Shown: positions 34,309 to 45,910 of the stretch, piece after piece
Layout of the letters: every line of letters begins with the position of its first letter
Position numbering within the stretch: the first letter of the stretch is position 1
Source: Rhizophagus clarus
Lineage: Eukaryota > Glomeromycota > Glomeromycetes > Glomerales > Glomeraceae
DNA: 64,000 nt
NCBI GenBank assembly: GCA_015698045.1
Contig: BLAL01000058.1
Location: 994,501 to 1,058,500 of the forward strand
Reading direction: 5' to 3'
Translations under genes and position numbers: made by a program
Notes under the pieces: model-generated
Databases searched by the model: none
What the model was told of the DNA's origin: nothing
What the model saw: the letters and a program-made list of their open reading frames with translations, nothing else

Positions 34309-37300
34309 TTTTCCGAGGACAATGAGACCGCTTTTGTATTGTTCATGCATGTCATCATGTGGTTAATTTTACTAAAATCGGGTATACAAACGTCATCACG
34401 TGGTAAATTTTCCATAAATCAATTAAATCATGCATCAAATGCATCAAGTACAAGTGCGGATAAGATTTATGATCTTTCATTTTAATTGTAATTGTCATTA
34501 TAAACATACGTTTTATTCTAACTTAATGTATTTTCTAAAAATTTCTTCACTTCAACAATTAGCGAATGAAAAACAATTATCTGCAATAACTATGAACTTA
34601 GAAATAATGGTTTTTATTCATGTACTTTTATTTCACGTGAAATAATAATTTATATCTGGGCTAAATAATGGAGAATATGAGTTAAAAATATGAATTCATT
34701 ATTTTATTACAATATACAAACGATTTAGTGAAAAAGAATAATATAATTCTTGAATCATTATACATGTAACACATTCAATACGAAATGATTTTTGTATAGG
34801 ATCTGATTAATAACTTTTATATTTGGTTAGTTAGTAGATCCATCTCTTTTTTTGAAATATACATGTAGCAAGCTCTGGAATGATTATACTATAAAACTCC
34901 AATTCGTTGCATTATTAAAACAAAAAGAATTTTCTTTTATTTTCTGCGTTGTGCAAATATGCTTCACTTATTTTTGTATACTTTCTTGTTAATTTGTACC
35001 TTTATTATTATCTTCTATATTAATACTTGATAAGCATCCCCACTAATAAGTAAAAATAATGTCTCCACATTATTTGTAAATATTAAATATCTTTGGGATG
35101 ATAATTCACATGATCAGGTGAAACAACCTGCGGTGCCGGCAGTGGTGCTGACTAGTAAATAAAAAATAATTTTGTAAGTTACGTTATATGAAATAAAAAA
35201 TTTTAATAATCAGAGAGCAATGAATCACTTTTGCGTAATGGTTACCTCCACTCCAGATTACTGATTTTTTTTTAAAAGAAGGATTAGTTCTTCTTTTGAT
35301 TTAGTTAAATTGGAATAAAACAAATATGAAGTAGATTGACCTTTTTTACTTCAATAAAAAGTAAATCTTCATCAAAAAGATTATAGAGACCTTCAATGAA
35401 TGTTGGAAATTTATTTTAGATACAAAAAAGATAGCAAAAATTGCATGTTGGAATTAATATATTTGTTTCAACTTTACCAACAAAGAAAAAAAAATTTAAA
35501 ATAATATATTAATTATAAAGCTTAATATATATTTATATACATATCTTTTTTATAAGGATGCATTTTCCACATATCAATGCATAATTTTTAATAGAGAAAT
35601 TTGTTAATAAATCCTCCATCAAAATCATTTGATTTGATACAATTACTGACATTGCCATATTTTCTTCTGGAAAAAAACTTTAAAGCAGCAGTATAAATGA
35701 AAAGGCTTACAATTATATGTTAATTTTTTTGAAAAGATCTGATACGATAAATAAAATATTTTATTGTATCTTTTTTTGAAAAAAAATTGCTCATTTTTAG
35801 GTTTCCGGCAAGGAAAAAATCTTAAACAATTATAGCTTTGATAAAAAAAACTCCTTATTGTCGACTGTACTATTTTTTAATCATACAACACCATAAGAAA
35901 AGTTTTTAAACATAATTAGTTTTTCATTAATTTTTATTTTTATTTTTACATTTGTTCTTGTTTTTTGGTATTTAATTGTATAAAGCACACAATCTATGCT
36001 TATTACTTACAAAAACTTTATCCACTGTTTTTTTAGACTTTGCAATGGCTAAAGTTTGGAAACAATTACTTTGTGTGGCCATTTAATGAATTTTTTTTAA
36101 TTTTTATATGAATTTACTATTAAAATGAGAATAAACGCCAACCCTGTAAATAAGAGTGTTATTAAGAACACCAAAGGTGTTTTGGAACTATTTTAACGGG
36201 TATTCGCTTAGTTTGCATTTAAACTTATAAGAGACGCGAAATGTTGTAGAGATTTTAATATAGCCAACAAATCACGACCGTGAACCAGTAATATTTTTGC
36301 ATGTGATTTATAGTTTAAGTAAGGTGAAAATCCATGTCTTGTGACATCGGAAATTCGGTAATTTTATTCTTCCGATTTTCTCTATATTCTTGCCGATCTG
36401 CCATCCCTGATTTTTGTTCTTTTTTAGTTTAGCACGCAAGTAGTACGAATTCTGTAGCCTCCGATTTCTCCATCTTTACATTGAATGATTCCTTCTTTAT
36501 GTTTCACTTCCGAATCACGAGTTTATATTCTTCGTCTTTCGTCCTATTTCCTGTTTTTTTGTCGAGAATTTGTTTTATAAAAGCTTCTAGCTTCCATATT
36601 TTTTCGAAGTTTTTCATATTGACTCCACCATATTTTCGTTAAATATTTTGAAAAAACTTAAATTATATTGATTCCATTGTATGGAAACCGTAACCTAATA
36701 ATTCTAAATTTAAATTGAGATGTTATTATCGAAAGTGTCGTTCCAAACATACATTCAGTTTTTATATACAATTTACAATATTTCCTAAAGTCGTCAATAA
36801 CACATCAACCATATGCAGGATAGATGTCTATTGGAAAATATGAATTTATCATTTTGTAATAGACTTAAACGCTTACAATTAATGAAATTATTTTGAATCA
36901 TTATCAGTTACACACATTCGTCCAAATGACTTTCGAGTGAAATTACTAATCGATAAATCATTTTGTACGATTGCTCCTGCATAATTTACGTAATTTTAGA
37001 ATTTTAATAATATATTTTTATAATTAACTGCAACGAAGCACAATAATATTATTTTTCAACTATAAACTCTTTTGGAGTTAGATTGTTGAGTAAGATCCTC
37101 TTTTGAGTTTTAGAATGATTATACTACTAGATTATTTAGCTGTTTAATGTTTTACAACGTCACGTAAAGACGTGACGTACGAACATCCGCTCATTAAAGA
37201 CTAACCTTCGTGTAACTTTATCACTTACTACTGTTCGACACAAATAAAATAAAATAAAATGAAAAATATAGTTTGTGTTGCTAAAAGTAATTATACAACC

Positions 37301-37504
37301 TTATTTAGAAAAAATTTTTTTTTTATTTTCCATTTCTGTGCAGTAATATAAATTCACTTTATTTTCTCGTTAATTTGTACCTCAACTAAAAAAGGAAAAA
37401 TAATGAAGTTGTTGTATTAAATGCATTATCGGTATGCAGCTGCCTTTCGACAAAGTATTTCTAAATTTTTAAACTGACTTTTCCGTAGTATTTACTTTCC
37501 GTAT
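34309..37504. other. 3.2-kb intergenic region, no gene seen
   Basis: No convincing reading frame on either strand. Two stretches, about 34650-35000 and about 36850-37400, resemble each other (GAATGATTATACTA near 34878 and 37111, and a TTCTTGTTAATTTGTACC / TTCTCGTTAATTTGTACC word near 34983 and 37368). The kinase 5' region is therefore partly duplicated here. Confidence 0.4.
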
Positions 37505-37590
37505 CACTCAGATGCTAATAAATACTTTCAAATTTTCTAAATTCATTATTATCGATATCTGTTTATAAATATAATAATATACATATCAAA
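37505..37590 (+). promoter_or_regulatory. conserved 5' flank of the kinase gene
   Basis: It shares AATAAATACTTTCAAATTTT, TATCGATA, TGTTTATAAA and ACATATCAAAATG with the flank at 22388-22480, in the same order. A promoter/5' UTR role is inferred from position and conservation only. Confidence 0.5.
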
Positions 37591-40187
37591 ATGGAACTTG
37601 TTGAATATTCTTTTGATCCGACACCAAGATTAAAATCTAGTCCCATACCGATTAAATTCGTTTCATTTAATTGGGAAGATAATAATTGTGTTTATTGTGG
37701 AGAAAAATACATTGCTACACTTTTTTGTCGTAATGATGGTAATTTTATTTTTGAACAAAGATATTGCAAAAAATGTTTATCAAGTTATATTAATGATGTA
37801 ACTGATAATAATATATACTTGGACGTATATATATGCGCAACGGCCTTGGAATGTAATGAACATGAGATAAGTAGGGCAAAAGTATCTCAAAAAGTTCAGG
37901 AATGTTGTATAAATTGCTTAAGAATTTCATGTTTTAAACAATTATGTGGCAGGTTCTATGCATACTTTAGTATTGGTAACAATAATAATGATATCGATAT
38001 ATATAATGAGATGATTGAAAGTGAAAAAGATTGTAAGTTATGTGGAAAGTCACTATATCAAGGAACAGATGCAGTTATAATGCGGAAACTTAAATTATGT
38101 TCAGATTGTTATCTAATTTCTTTTGGATTGATAGAATCAACCTTGGTTAAAAAGCAAATTTCAATTATTTACTTACCATGGTGGCATAATGGTAGTCTTT
38201 GTGATATATGTTGTTCAAAGTTCACATATATATCGAATTGTCAAAAGTATTGTGTAGATTGGTATATATTTTATGTTGGATGTAGATATTGTTTGACAAC
38301 GAATATTATTTTTGGGCCTATGGATCAATCTCAATGTAAAAAATGCAAAAGAATATCGCTTATCAATGAATATAATGGTCTTGACGATTTTATTCTTAAT
38401 AATATTATATGTGATAACTTATATAATTTAGATATGACCAAATTTGCAGATGTTATAAGAAAATATGATACATATATTGACCCATCGGAGGTATTATGCT
38501 CTATTTATAAGGGAAAAGGAAGTATTATTGGATGGGTATCATTTCCTCAATTTACAAATGTAGAAGAAATGACAAAAGGAGGATATGGTGTCATATATAA
38601 AGCAAATTGGTTGAATAATAATGAAACTGTCATTCTAAAAAGATTTGGAAATTCTAAAAATATTGGCAAATATTTTTTAAATGAGGTACATAAAATATTT
38701 TGAACAACTTTAATAATTTTTATTAAATAATTTAGTTTTAATTTGTTTTCTTAATTTAAATACATAGTTAAACTCATTTCAACGTTGTTTGAAATTATCA
38801 AACTATCGAAAATATAAAGGTCATATCATTAAAACTTATGGTTTTACCAAAGATCCTAAATTAGATGATTATGTATTAGTTATGAGATATGCATCGGGAG
38901 GAGATTTACATAAATATTTGCAAAAGAATTTTACAGATGTTACATGGAACAAACAAAAATTACGTATTTTATGGCAAATTTCAGAGGGGTATTTATGCCT
39001 TAAATTTGTTTGTTATGCTTATTAACTTTAGTTTCATTTATAAATTTTTCTTTTTCTTTTATTTAGACTTGAAACCATTCATAATGAAAAGTTTATACAT
39101 CGAGATTTCCATAGTGGGAACATACTATTTGATCCAACTGATAAAACAGGAAGCATAAAAGAAAATTATCAATGGAAGGTTGCGGATCTAGAATTATCAC
39201 AATCTTTAAATAGTGACACGTCACCAAATAGTGAAATATATGGGGTAATACCTTATATTGCGCCAGAAATATTTAAGGGATCTGCATTTTCCAAAAAAGC
39301 TGATGTTTATGGTTTGGGTATGATTATGTGGGAACTCACGACGGGTTGTAAACCTTTTGATAATGTTAAACATGATCACAATCTTATTTATAAAATTCTT
39401 GATGGAGAACGACCAAATATTACGGAAGACACACCAGAATGTTATGTTAATTTGATGAAAAGCTGTTGGGATCCTGATCCCAAAAAGAGACCTACTATAA
39501 AAAAAATTCGTAATACTTTTGGTAGTTGGTTTTTTAGACATAAAAATAATGAAATATTCAATCAAGCTGAAGCAAAAAGAAAAAAACTAATAGAATTAAA
39601 GATGATCGGTCCTGAATTTGCTGAAAATCGACATTCAGAAGCCATTTATACAAGTAGACCATTAAGTGCTTTAATCTCTAAATGTTTATCCACCTATTCG
39701 TCATCAATAATTTCTTTTGGTATGTTATTATGAAAAAATTAATCGTAATTTAAAGATATTATATATTCCATTTATAAAAAATATACTTTACTCTTTAGAT
39801 TCTTATTTTAATTCGCAACGAGAGAATAATATAAACACTAAAAGGTATTTAAAAAATTGAAAAAAAATTGTTTTTAAAAAGTATGGCAATTTTATTAATC
39901 ATTCTTTTACTAGTTTATTATCACAAAATTTAAGTTCTACTATTCAAAAACTTTCAACCCCCTTAACTTGTAATTATGTCTCAACTGAATTAGGGCTTGA
40001 TATAGACACTGAAAGGTAGTATTTTAAATGACAATAAAAAAACATTATAAATAACCCAACTAACAGTTTGATTCTATTTAGTTTATCATCACGAAATTTA
40101 ACTTCTACAGTACAAAATTTTCCAACCTCAATAAAAAAGAGAAGAAATGAAGTACTTTTAAATGCTGAAATTCCTGGTAGTGATTAA
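37591..40187 (+). CDS. cysteine-rich N-terminus protein kinase, about 740 aa, DLE variant
   Basis: Six exons (37591-38685, 38768-38988, 39067-39719, 39799-39844, 39914-40015, 40082-40187) join to one open frame of 741 codons with GT-AG introns. Residues 1-250 carry repeated Cys pairs (CVYCGEKY, YCKKCLSSY, CKLCGKSL, CDICCSKF, QCKKCKRI). One pair intact in the paralogue (YCTNC) reads YCVDW here. The kinase domain runs from about residue 315: KGGYGVIYKANW, VILKRFG, HRDFHSGNIL (Asp and Asn present), ADLELSQS where DFG/DLG is expected, APEIFKG, TTGCKPFDN, SCWDPDPKKRP. The last three small exons each begin with an S-L-[LS]-S-[QR]-N-[LF] or D-S start and are also present in the inverted paralogue at 19720-22387. 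Activity is uncertain because of the Gly to Glu change in the metal-binding motif. Confidence 0.85.
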
Positions 40188-40631
40188 ATATTATCTGAAT
40201 TAATGTTGTTTTATTATATTTATTTTATTTTAATATTTACGTTAATATTTAATTTTTTATTTAAAAAATACTTAATGTAGAAAAGCGTATTAAGGACCAA
40301 TTTTAACTGTAGAAAATAACATCAAATTATATGATGAATACATGGAATATTGATGTTAGATTTCTTACCTTGGACAGGGCTGACCATATACACTTTCCAG
40401 CATATATATATATATATAAGTCATATAATCACGTTATTGCATAATTTTCATGACAGAAGCAATTCTTCAGTAGAAAATAGCGCTCAATATAGTTTTACTT
40501 ATTTATAATTTAATGTAATTTATATTTGATAAGTATATATTATAAAAAAAGTGAACTGAAAAAAAAATTTAAGTTGCTATATAGTATATCCAGATTTAAT
40601 TTTTAGTTCTTATACTGTATTATACTTGACC
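40188..40631. other. intergenic, no gene seen
   Basis: 3' flank of the kinase with an (AT)n tract near 40405-40420. Nothing else is recognised. Confidence 0.4.
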
Positions 40632-41740
40632 GTGGCTAAACCACTCTGGGCGTATACGTCACCCGTCAACATGAAATAGTATCTCAGTTCACCTAGCCTC
40701 ATATCTCGTATAAAACTTTCACTTCATCCAATATCTGTGTCTACAAAAAACTTCAAACCATATGGTACCCAACAGGTGAAGACGTTCTTACTCATGTGAT
40801 ATCTTTCTTCATCCGTGGCTAGATTTTATGAAACATTCCTAAAAATAATGACGAACACGTAAGAAGTGCTCTGAAAAGTGAAAAAGGTAAGAAGGAGTTA
40901 GACCAGCTAAGTGAGCGACCACAGACGACCATCAGAACCTCAGGTTATATTGTCAGTTCATTAAGTCTCGTATATAGACTGTAATTATGTAAAGGTATAG
41001 TAGTGACCAAAACTACGGCAGGTCGTATAGTATCGTAGAGTGACTATACAGTTCAGGAGTGGCTAAACCACTCTGGGCGTATACGTCGCCCGTCAACATG
41101 GAATAGTATCTCAATTCACCTAGCCTCATATCTCGTACAAAACGTTCACTTCATCCAATATCTGTGTCTACAAAAAACTTCAAACAATATGGTACCCAAC
41201 AGGTGAAGACGTTCTTACTCATGTGATATCTTTCTTCATCCGTGGCTAGATTTTATGAAACATTCCTAAAAATAATGACGAACACGTAAGAAGTGCTCTG
41301 AAAAGTGAAAAAGGTAAGAAGGAGTTAGACCAGCTAAGTGAGCGACCACAGACGACCATCAGAACCTCAGGTTATATTGTCAGTTCATTAAGTCTCGTAT
41401 ATAGACTGTAATTATGTAAAGGTATAGTAGTGACCAAAACTACGGCAGGTCGTATAGTATCGTAGAGTGACTATACAGTTCAGGAGTGGCTAAACCACTC
41501 TGGGCGTATACGTCGCCCGTCAACATGGAATAGTATCTCAATTCACCTAGCCTCATATCTCGTACAAAACGTTCACTTCATCCAATATCTGTGTCTACAA
41601 AAAACTTCAAACAATATGGTACCCAACAGGTGAAGACGTTCTTACTCACCTGTGATATCTGTTAGAACGTATAGCACTTCTTCATCTGCGGCTAGATTTT
41701 ATGAAACATACCTAAAAAATAATAACGAACACGAAAGTAA
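40632..41740. repeat. 427-bp tandem repeat, about 2.5 copies
   Basis: Copies begin at 40632, 41059 and 41486 with GTGGCTAAACCACTCTGGGC. The period is exactly 427 bp and copies 1 and 2 differ at only a few positions. The third copy diverges after about 41650 and ends near 41740. Each full unit after the first starts with a perfect hairpin (GAGTGG, loop CTAAA, CCACTC). Base composition is clearly less AT-rich than the surroundings. No long open frame exists, so it may be a non-coding structured repeat or part of a transposable element. Confidence 0.85.
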
Positions 41741-42500
41741 AAAAAAAAAATAACTAATAAAGGATAAAAATTAAATAAATAAAAATCAATAAAAATAACA
41801 AAATAAAATAAATAATAATTAACGAATAAAAAAAAAAAATTAACAAAATAGATAAAAAAATGAAGATAAAAAAAATAAGACGAGATCAAAGGAATGCACG
41901 AAGTGTAAGATAGTAAAGAAAAACTAGGTATTTTTATATACAAGCTCGTATTCGTCATTATTAAATTATTAGTATACTCAATGACTTATATGACTCATTC
42001 TGAATTATACTCGCAGGCTCCGCTGCATGATTATGTAATATATACAATATGACACATGTCGCGTATATAATTTTACAGCAAATTTTGCAATGACATCATT
42101 TATTTAAGGAAATTACGAAACGGAAACCGATATTAAGTCCGAAATGGCAGTTAAAATCACGGAATCTAACATGAGATGTCGGGACGAACAGAATAATTAG
42201 GAATTACCGGACAATTGGACATCACGGAGACGTGTAACAACTGGAGTGAAATATGTATAGTCCTTTGTCGTTACAGTTACAGCATATCGATACATATTTC
42301 GAATTGGTTACATAAGTCAATCGAGTCATGGTTTTAGTGATCCAGTCAAAGAAAAACGTCTTTACAAGGATTGTGATTACTAGTTAACAGATGTATTTAA
42401 CAAATCTTGGCCTGGTGACTCACATTTATTGTGTTCACGTAACTCAGAATTTTTGCAAAAAACTTTTATTTATTTTTTCTTTTTCTTTCTTTCTTTCGTT
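41741..42500. other. low-complexity A-rich stretch and GC-richer unknown segment
   Basis: 41740-41890 is A-rich simple sequence. 41990-42390 has composition like the 427-bp repeat and may be the rest of the same element. An 88-codon minus-strand frame at 41692-41958 is Phe/Tyr-rich simple sequence and is not credible. Confidence 0.4.

Positions 42501-42501
<1 letters not shown>

Positions 42502-42535
<34 letters not shown>
42502..42535. repeat. poly(T)/poly(A) palindrome
   Basis: About 15 T followed directly by about 19 A, preceded by a CTTT-rich tract. A similar T-run/A-run junction is found before unit A of the kinase array (26570-26596). Confidence 0.8.
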
Positions 42536-42609
42536 TTCTGATAAATGATGAGAATCGCGTTATAAAATTTTATGTGAAGATTAAAAGAAATACATAGTTG
42601 TAAAACAAT

Positions 42610-43340
42610 TTTAACATCAAGATCTGAAGTATTTGATGGTTTACTTTAAGGAAACTTATAAAAACAAAATATCTTTTTCAAATATGAATTCTGCCGTGAT
42701 GGAGATTGTATTAGAATATATTCATACAGGGTTGATTAAAGAAGATATTTAACAAAAGATAACATAATCGAGTTTTTTTATGCTGCGAATTATTTTTAAT
42801 TATCAAGCCTATGAGACATTGTTATGAAAACAATTAAGAATGCTGATTTTGTTAAAATTATTCCCACGAGTTATTACCTAAAGTTTCGGAAATGGTACCG
42901 TTAACAGAAGATAATGTTCTCCCAATTTATTAGTTAAGGCGGCCATTAAATACTGTCGAGCTTCTATTTAAGATCTTCATTACCTTTTAGTAACATCAGA
43001 ATATGAGGTTTTTGTTATAGAGCTATTCTTGTTGCATACCAAGTTTCTAATTAATTATACAAAACTTTTATGAAAGCTTAGAACAAATTGATAATTCAAT
43101 TCAAATAGAAAAATTTATTGTCGACGATCTGATTAAATTTATTGATTTCAGGCGAATTAGAGGAGAAATTTTGGCTAACGTCATTAACCCATTAAAAATT
43201 TTGCCTATTAAAGTAATTTTAAATGTTTATCGATATATAGTAAGATGATAATACGCGAGGGATGAAGTATGCTTTGTATAACTCAGCATGTGGATCAAAA
43301 CTTATCATTAAAGGTGATGAAAAAGTTGCAAAAATTTAAG
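42610..43340 (+). pseudogene. BTB/BACK/SPRY-like gene relic
   Basis: Broken frames in order: SEVFDGLL, then EYIHTGLIKE-like and LTKDNIIEFFYAANYF (end of a BTB domain), a BACK-like middle (a KVSEMVPLTEDN-like piece, EYEVFVIELFL), then LIKFIDFRRIRGEILANVIN and LKILPIKVILNVYRY, and finally SACGSKLIIKGDEKVAKI, which resembles the start of an SPRY-type domain. The arrangement fits a BTB-BACK-SPRY family that I associate with these fungi. Numerous stops and shifts make it clearly non-functional. Sequence 43345-43609 holds nothing further. Confidence 0.7.
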
Positions 43341-43609
43341 TCTTCATCGTCGTCATCATTTCATCATTATCATATTCATCATAAAACCTACGATGGTAAT
43401 GATGTGAATATTATGCTAAAGTGTTAGAAGTATACTAAAGAAACTTATTTTTAAAATTTCTGATCCGAAATTATTTTCACGGTTAGTCTTTAAATGGTAA
43501 ATCATTATTTCAATTTCTTACCCTTATATTGTAACTTTTCAAAACTACTAATAATTCCGGCTAATCGTAATAAAGGCATTTGCATATCGTAATATTTGCA
43601 TTCCAAATT

Positions 43610-45754
43610 TTATTCATAAACTTTATTATATTTATAATTAGTCACTACTTCTTTAACAGGTCTCCATAAAATTCGACGAAAACCAATTACTAAGATGACA
43701 TATCCTTTCAATATATTAGATTCTGATTTAGTTATTCTGATACGTTCATCAAATACTCCTGAACTTAAATAATCAACAGGTTTTCCTTTCGAAATTATAT
43801 TTATATATGATTTCAATTGATCTATTCCATTATTTAATACTTCACCTATAGTTGTTTGTTTTGTTTTTTTATGTTCTTTTGACCAATATGTATATGGTTT
43901 TTTTAATAAAAATTCTTCATTTTCCTTTTCAAGAATCTTATCTAAATTTTCTAATTCATTTGCTCCAAATTTAGTATTTTGATTTTTTATTAAACCCACC
44001 AATGAAATATATTTTAATTCTAAACTAATATAATTATCTCCTGTTCCTTTAAGAATAAATATGTCTAAATAACCAAAACGTCCTGACCCTTTTTGCTTTT
44101 TCCCATCCATTACTAATGAAAGTTCTGGAATACGATATTTTAGTGGTAAAAGTCTTTCAACAATTGCTTGAAGCATAGATTCATCTGCTGAAAATAAAGA
44201 CATCCGTGATCTTGTTGATAAAAAGTCCTTTAAAATCTTAACAAAAGGTATAATATCACCTATAACAAGATTTTCATATGCTGAAGTAACAGGAAGTGCA
44301 TCATTAACAACTTGGTCATATAATACATCATTTTTATTTTCCCCTAAAATTTGGTTTTGTTTCTTCTGAGATCCTAATAGAGTAATTATTAATTATGTTT
44401 AATTATAATTAAATACAATACAGACTATTATATTAAAAAAAATTAATAACTTACTAGTAATTGAATTGTCAGTATCAATATCATCATCTTTTACTCTTTT
44501 TAATTCTCCTTTTTTTCTAGTTTGAAAAATAAGCTTTTCATTCCATTTTTTATTGAAAATGGATTCTAATGCTTTACCTGAACAATATATTTCACTTTTA
44601 ATATCATTATATGTGTAACAATTACAAAATATTAAACGAATATCCTTTTCAAATTCTTCCAAATCTTTATACTGATCATTCTCTAATTTGGAATTTACAG
44701 TAAATAAATCCATTGGGTATTCAATAATATTTTCTTCCTTGCATTTATAAAATAAATGAGCATAAGAATTACTTTCAAGTTTATGAAGAATATCAAAACA
44801 AAAGTTAATAAGCTTAGTATTTTTTTTTAGAAAAATTTGGTTGTAAAGCTTTGTAAAGATTTTCACTAACTGTTTCTTTTGGAAAGGAAGGAACAGTAAT
44901 AGCAGCAGGCATTAAGCTTTGATCTACTGTCTCTTTTGAAAGTGAAGTAACAGCAAATTGATTGCATTCTTCTTGCGGATCTTTGGAAGTTTCTCTTGAA
45001 AAAGATGTGACAGTAGTAATAGTAGGTATTAGATTTTCTTTTTCAAGATCTTTATCTTGATTACTCTTTTCATTTCCTTGATTTGTTTTTTCTTCTTTTT
45101 GATTTTCTCTTTTATATTCTTTAATAATACCTTTCCAAAGTGTTTGCAAATTTCTTTTACGTTGTAAATGTTTTGCAATTATCTGTTATTAAAAAGAGTA
45201 TATTAATAGTGTGTCAAATGTTTTATTTAGTGGTAAAGAAGGTACATAGCCAATTCCTCCTCCAGAATTAGCAGACTTTAACAACAACAAAGCTAGGGCG
45301 CCTGAATTAAGGGACTGGGGTGGTTACCAGGCTAATGAATCCAGTAATTCTCACTAAGTGACCATGGGGAGTATTAGGAGTTACCCGCACTTTGCAAAAT
45401 AAAAAAAATAACACACCTTTTTCTTTATTATATTAAAAGTATTTGGTTCTGATAATTTTTTGGCTTCATCTAAAAAGTGGTTATACCAGATAATATCAAA
45501 GATTTGCCACTTATTCAATGTTAATGAAGAACCTTCATTATCAGCTAGTGAAACTAGAGAAGCAACAATGGTATCTTGATTAAGATTCAAAAATCCAAAG
45601 TAAGACCAATTTTTTCGTTCTCTTAAGTAAGAAACAAGAGCTAATAAAAAGTTAAAGAATTTTGATTAAGCTGAATGAATTCCTATCATATACTGTCAAA
45701 GGATTGGATTTGCTTACCTTCATATCCAATATAATTTTTAGTTATTGCACTCAT
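43610..45754 (-). CDS. bromodomain protein with C-terminal PD-(D/E)XK-like domain, about 576 aa
   Basis: Four exons: 45718-45754 (MSAITKNYIGYE), 45417-45619 (RKNWSYFGFLNLNQDTIVAS), 44455-45182 and 43610-44373, with GT-AG introns in matching phases. After a short helical N-terminus and a charged Ser/Thr/Glu linker comes a bromodomain at about residues 205-300 (YPMDLFTVNSKLENDQYKDL, CNCYTYNDIKSEIY, acetyl-lysine Asn context NCYTYN). The last exon has GRFGYLDIFILKGTGDNYI then SLELKYISL, the Asp and Glu-x-Lys spacing of PD-(D/E)XK nuclease folds. The only problem is a run of nine A (44820-44828) that shifts the frame by one between SKK and NTKLINFCF. Eight A would make the whole frame and splice phases consistent. 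This is a base-call error or a recent mutation. Function is inferred: chromatin reading joined to a nuclease-like or DNA-binding module. Confidence 0.8.
45235..45400 (+). repeat. GC-richer insertion in intron 2 of the bromodomain gene
   Basis: This intron is 234 bp against 82-99 bp for the other two of the gene. The extra DNA is GC-richer and on the plus strand reads as an open stretch containing IPPPELADFNNNKARAPELR and DWGGYQANESSNSH before TAA. It opens after a TAG. It may be a retroelement or coding fragment inserted antisense. The family is not recognised. Confidence 0.45.
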
Positions 45755-45791
45755 GATTTAAAAAGAATAAATTTGGTTTATATATACTACT

Positions 45792-45910
45792 GTTATTTAG
45801 TAAATAGATAGAGAAAAAAAAGTTATTTAGTAAATAGATAGAGAAAAAAAAGTTATTTAGTAAATAGATAGAGAAAAAAAAGTTATTTAGTAAATAGATT
45901 GAGAAAAAAA
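45792..45910. repeat. 30-bp minisatellite, four copies
   Basis: Unit starting GTTATTTAGTAAATAGATAG and ending in an A-run. The period is exactly 30 bp. The fourth copy has one change (GATT for GATA). It lies just upstream of the start of the bromodomain gene, in its likely promoter. Confidence 0.9.

Noticed and set aside
41692..41958. 88-codon minus-strand frame with hydrophobic Phe/Tyr-rich sequence
   Set aside because: Lies on A-rich simple sequence and overlaps the end of the 427-bp repeat. Composition alone explains it.
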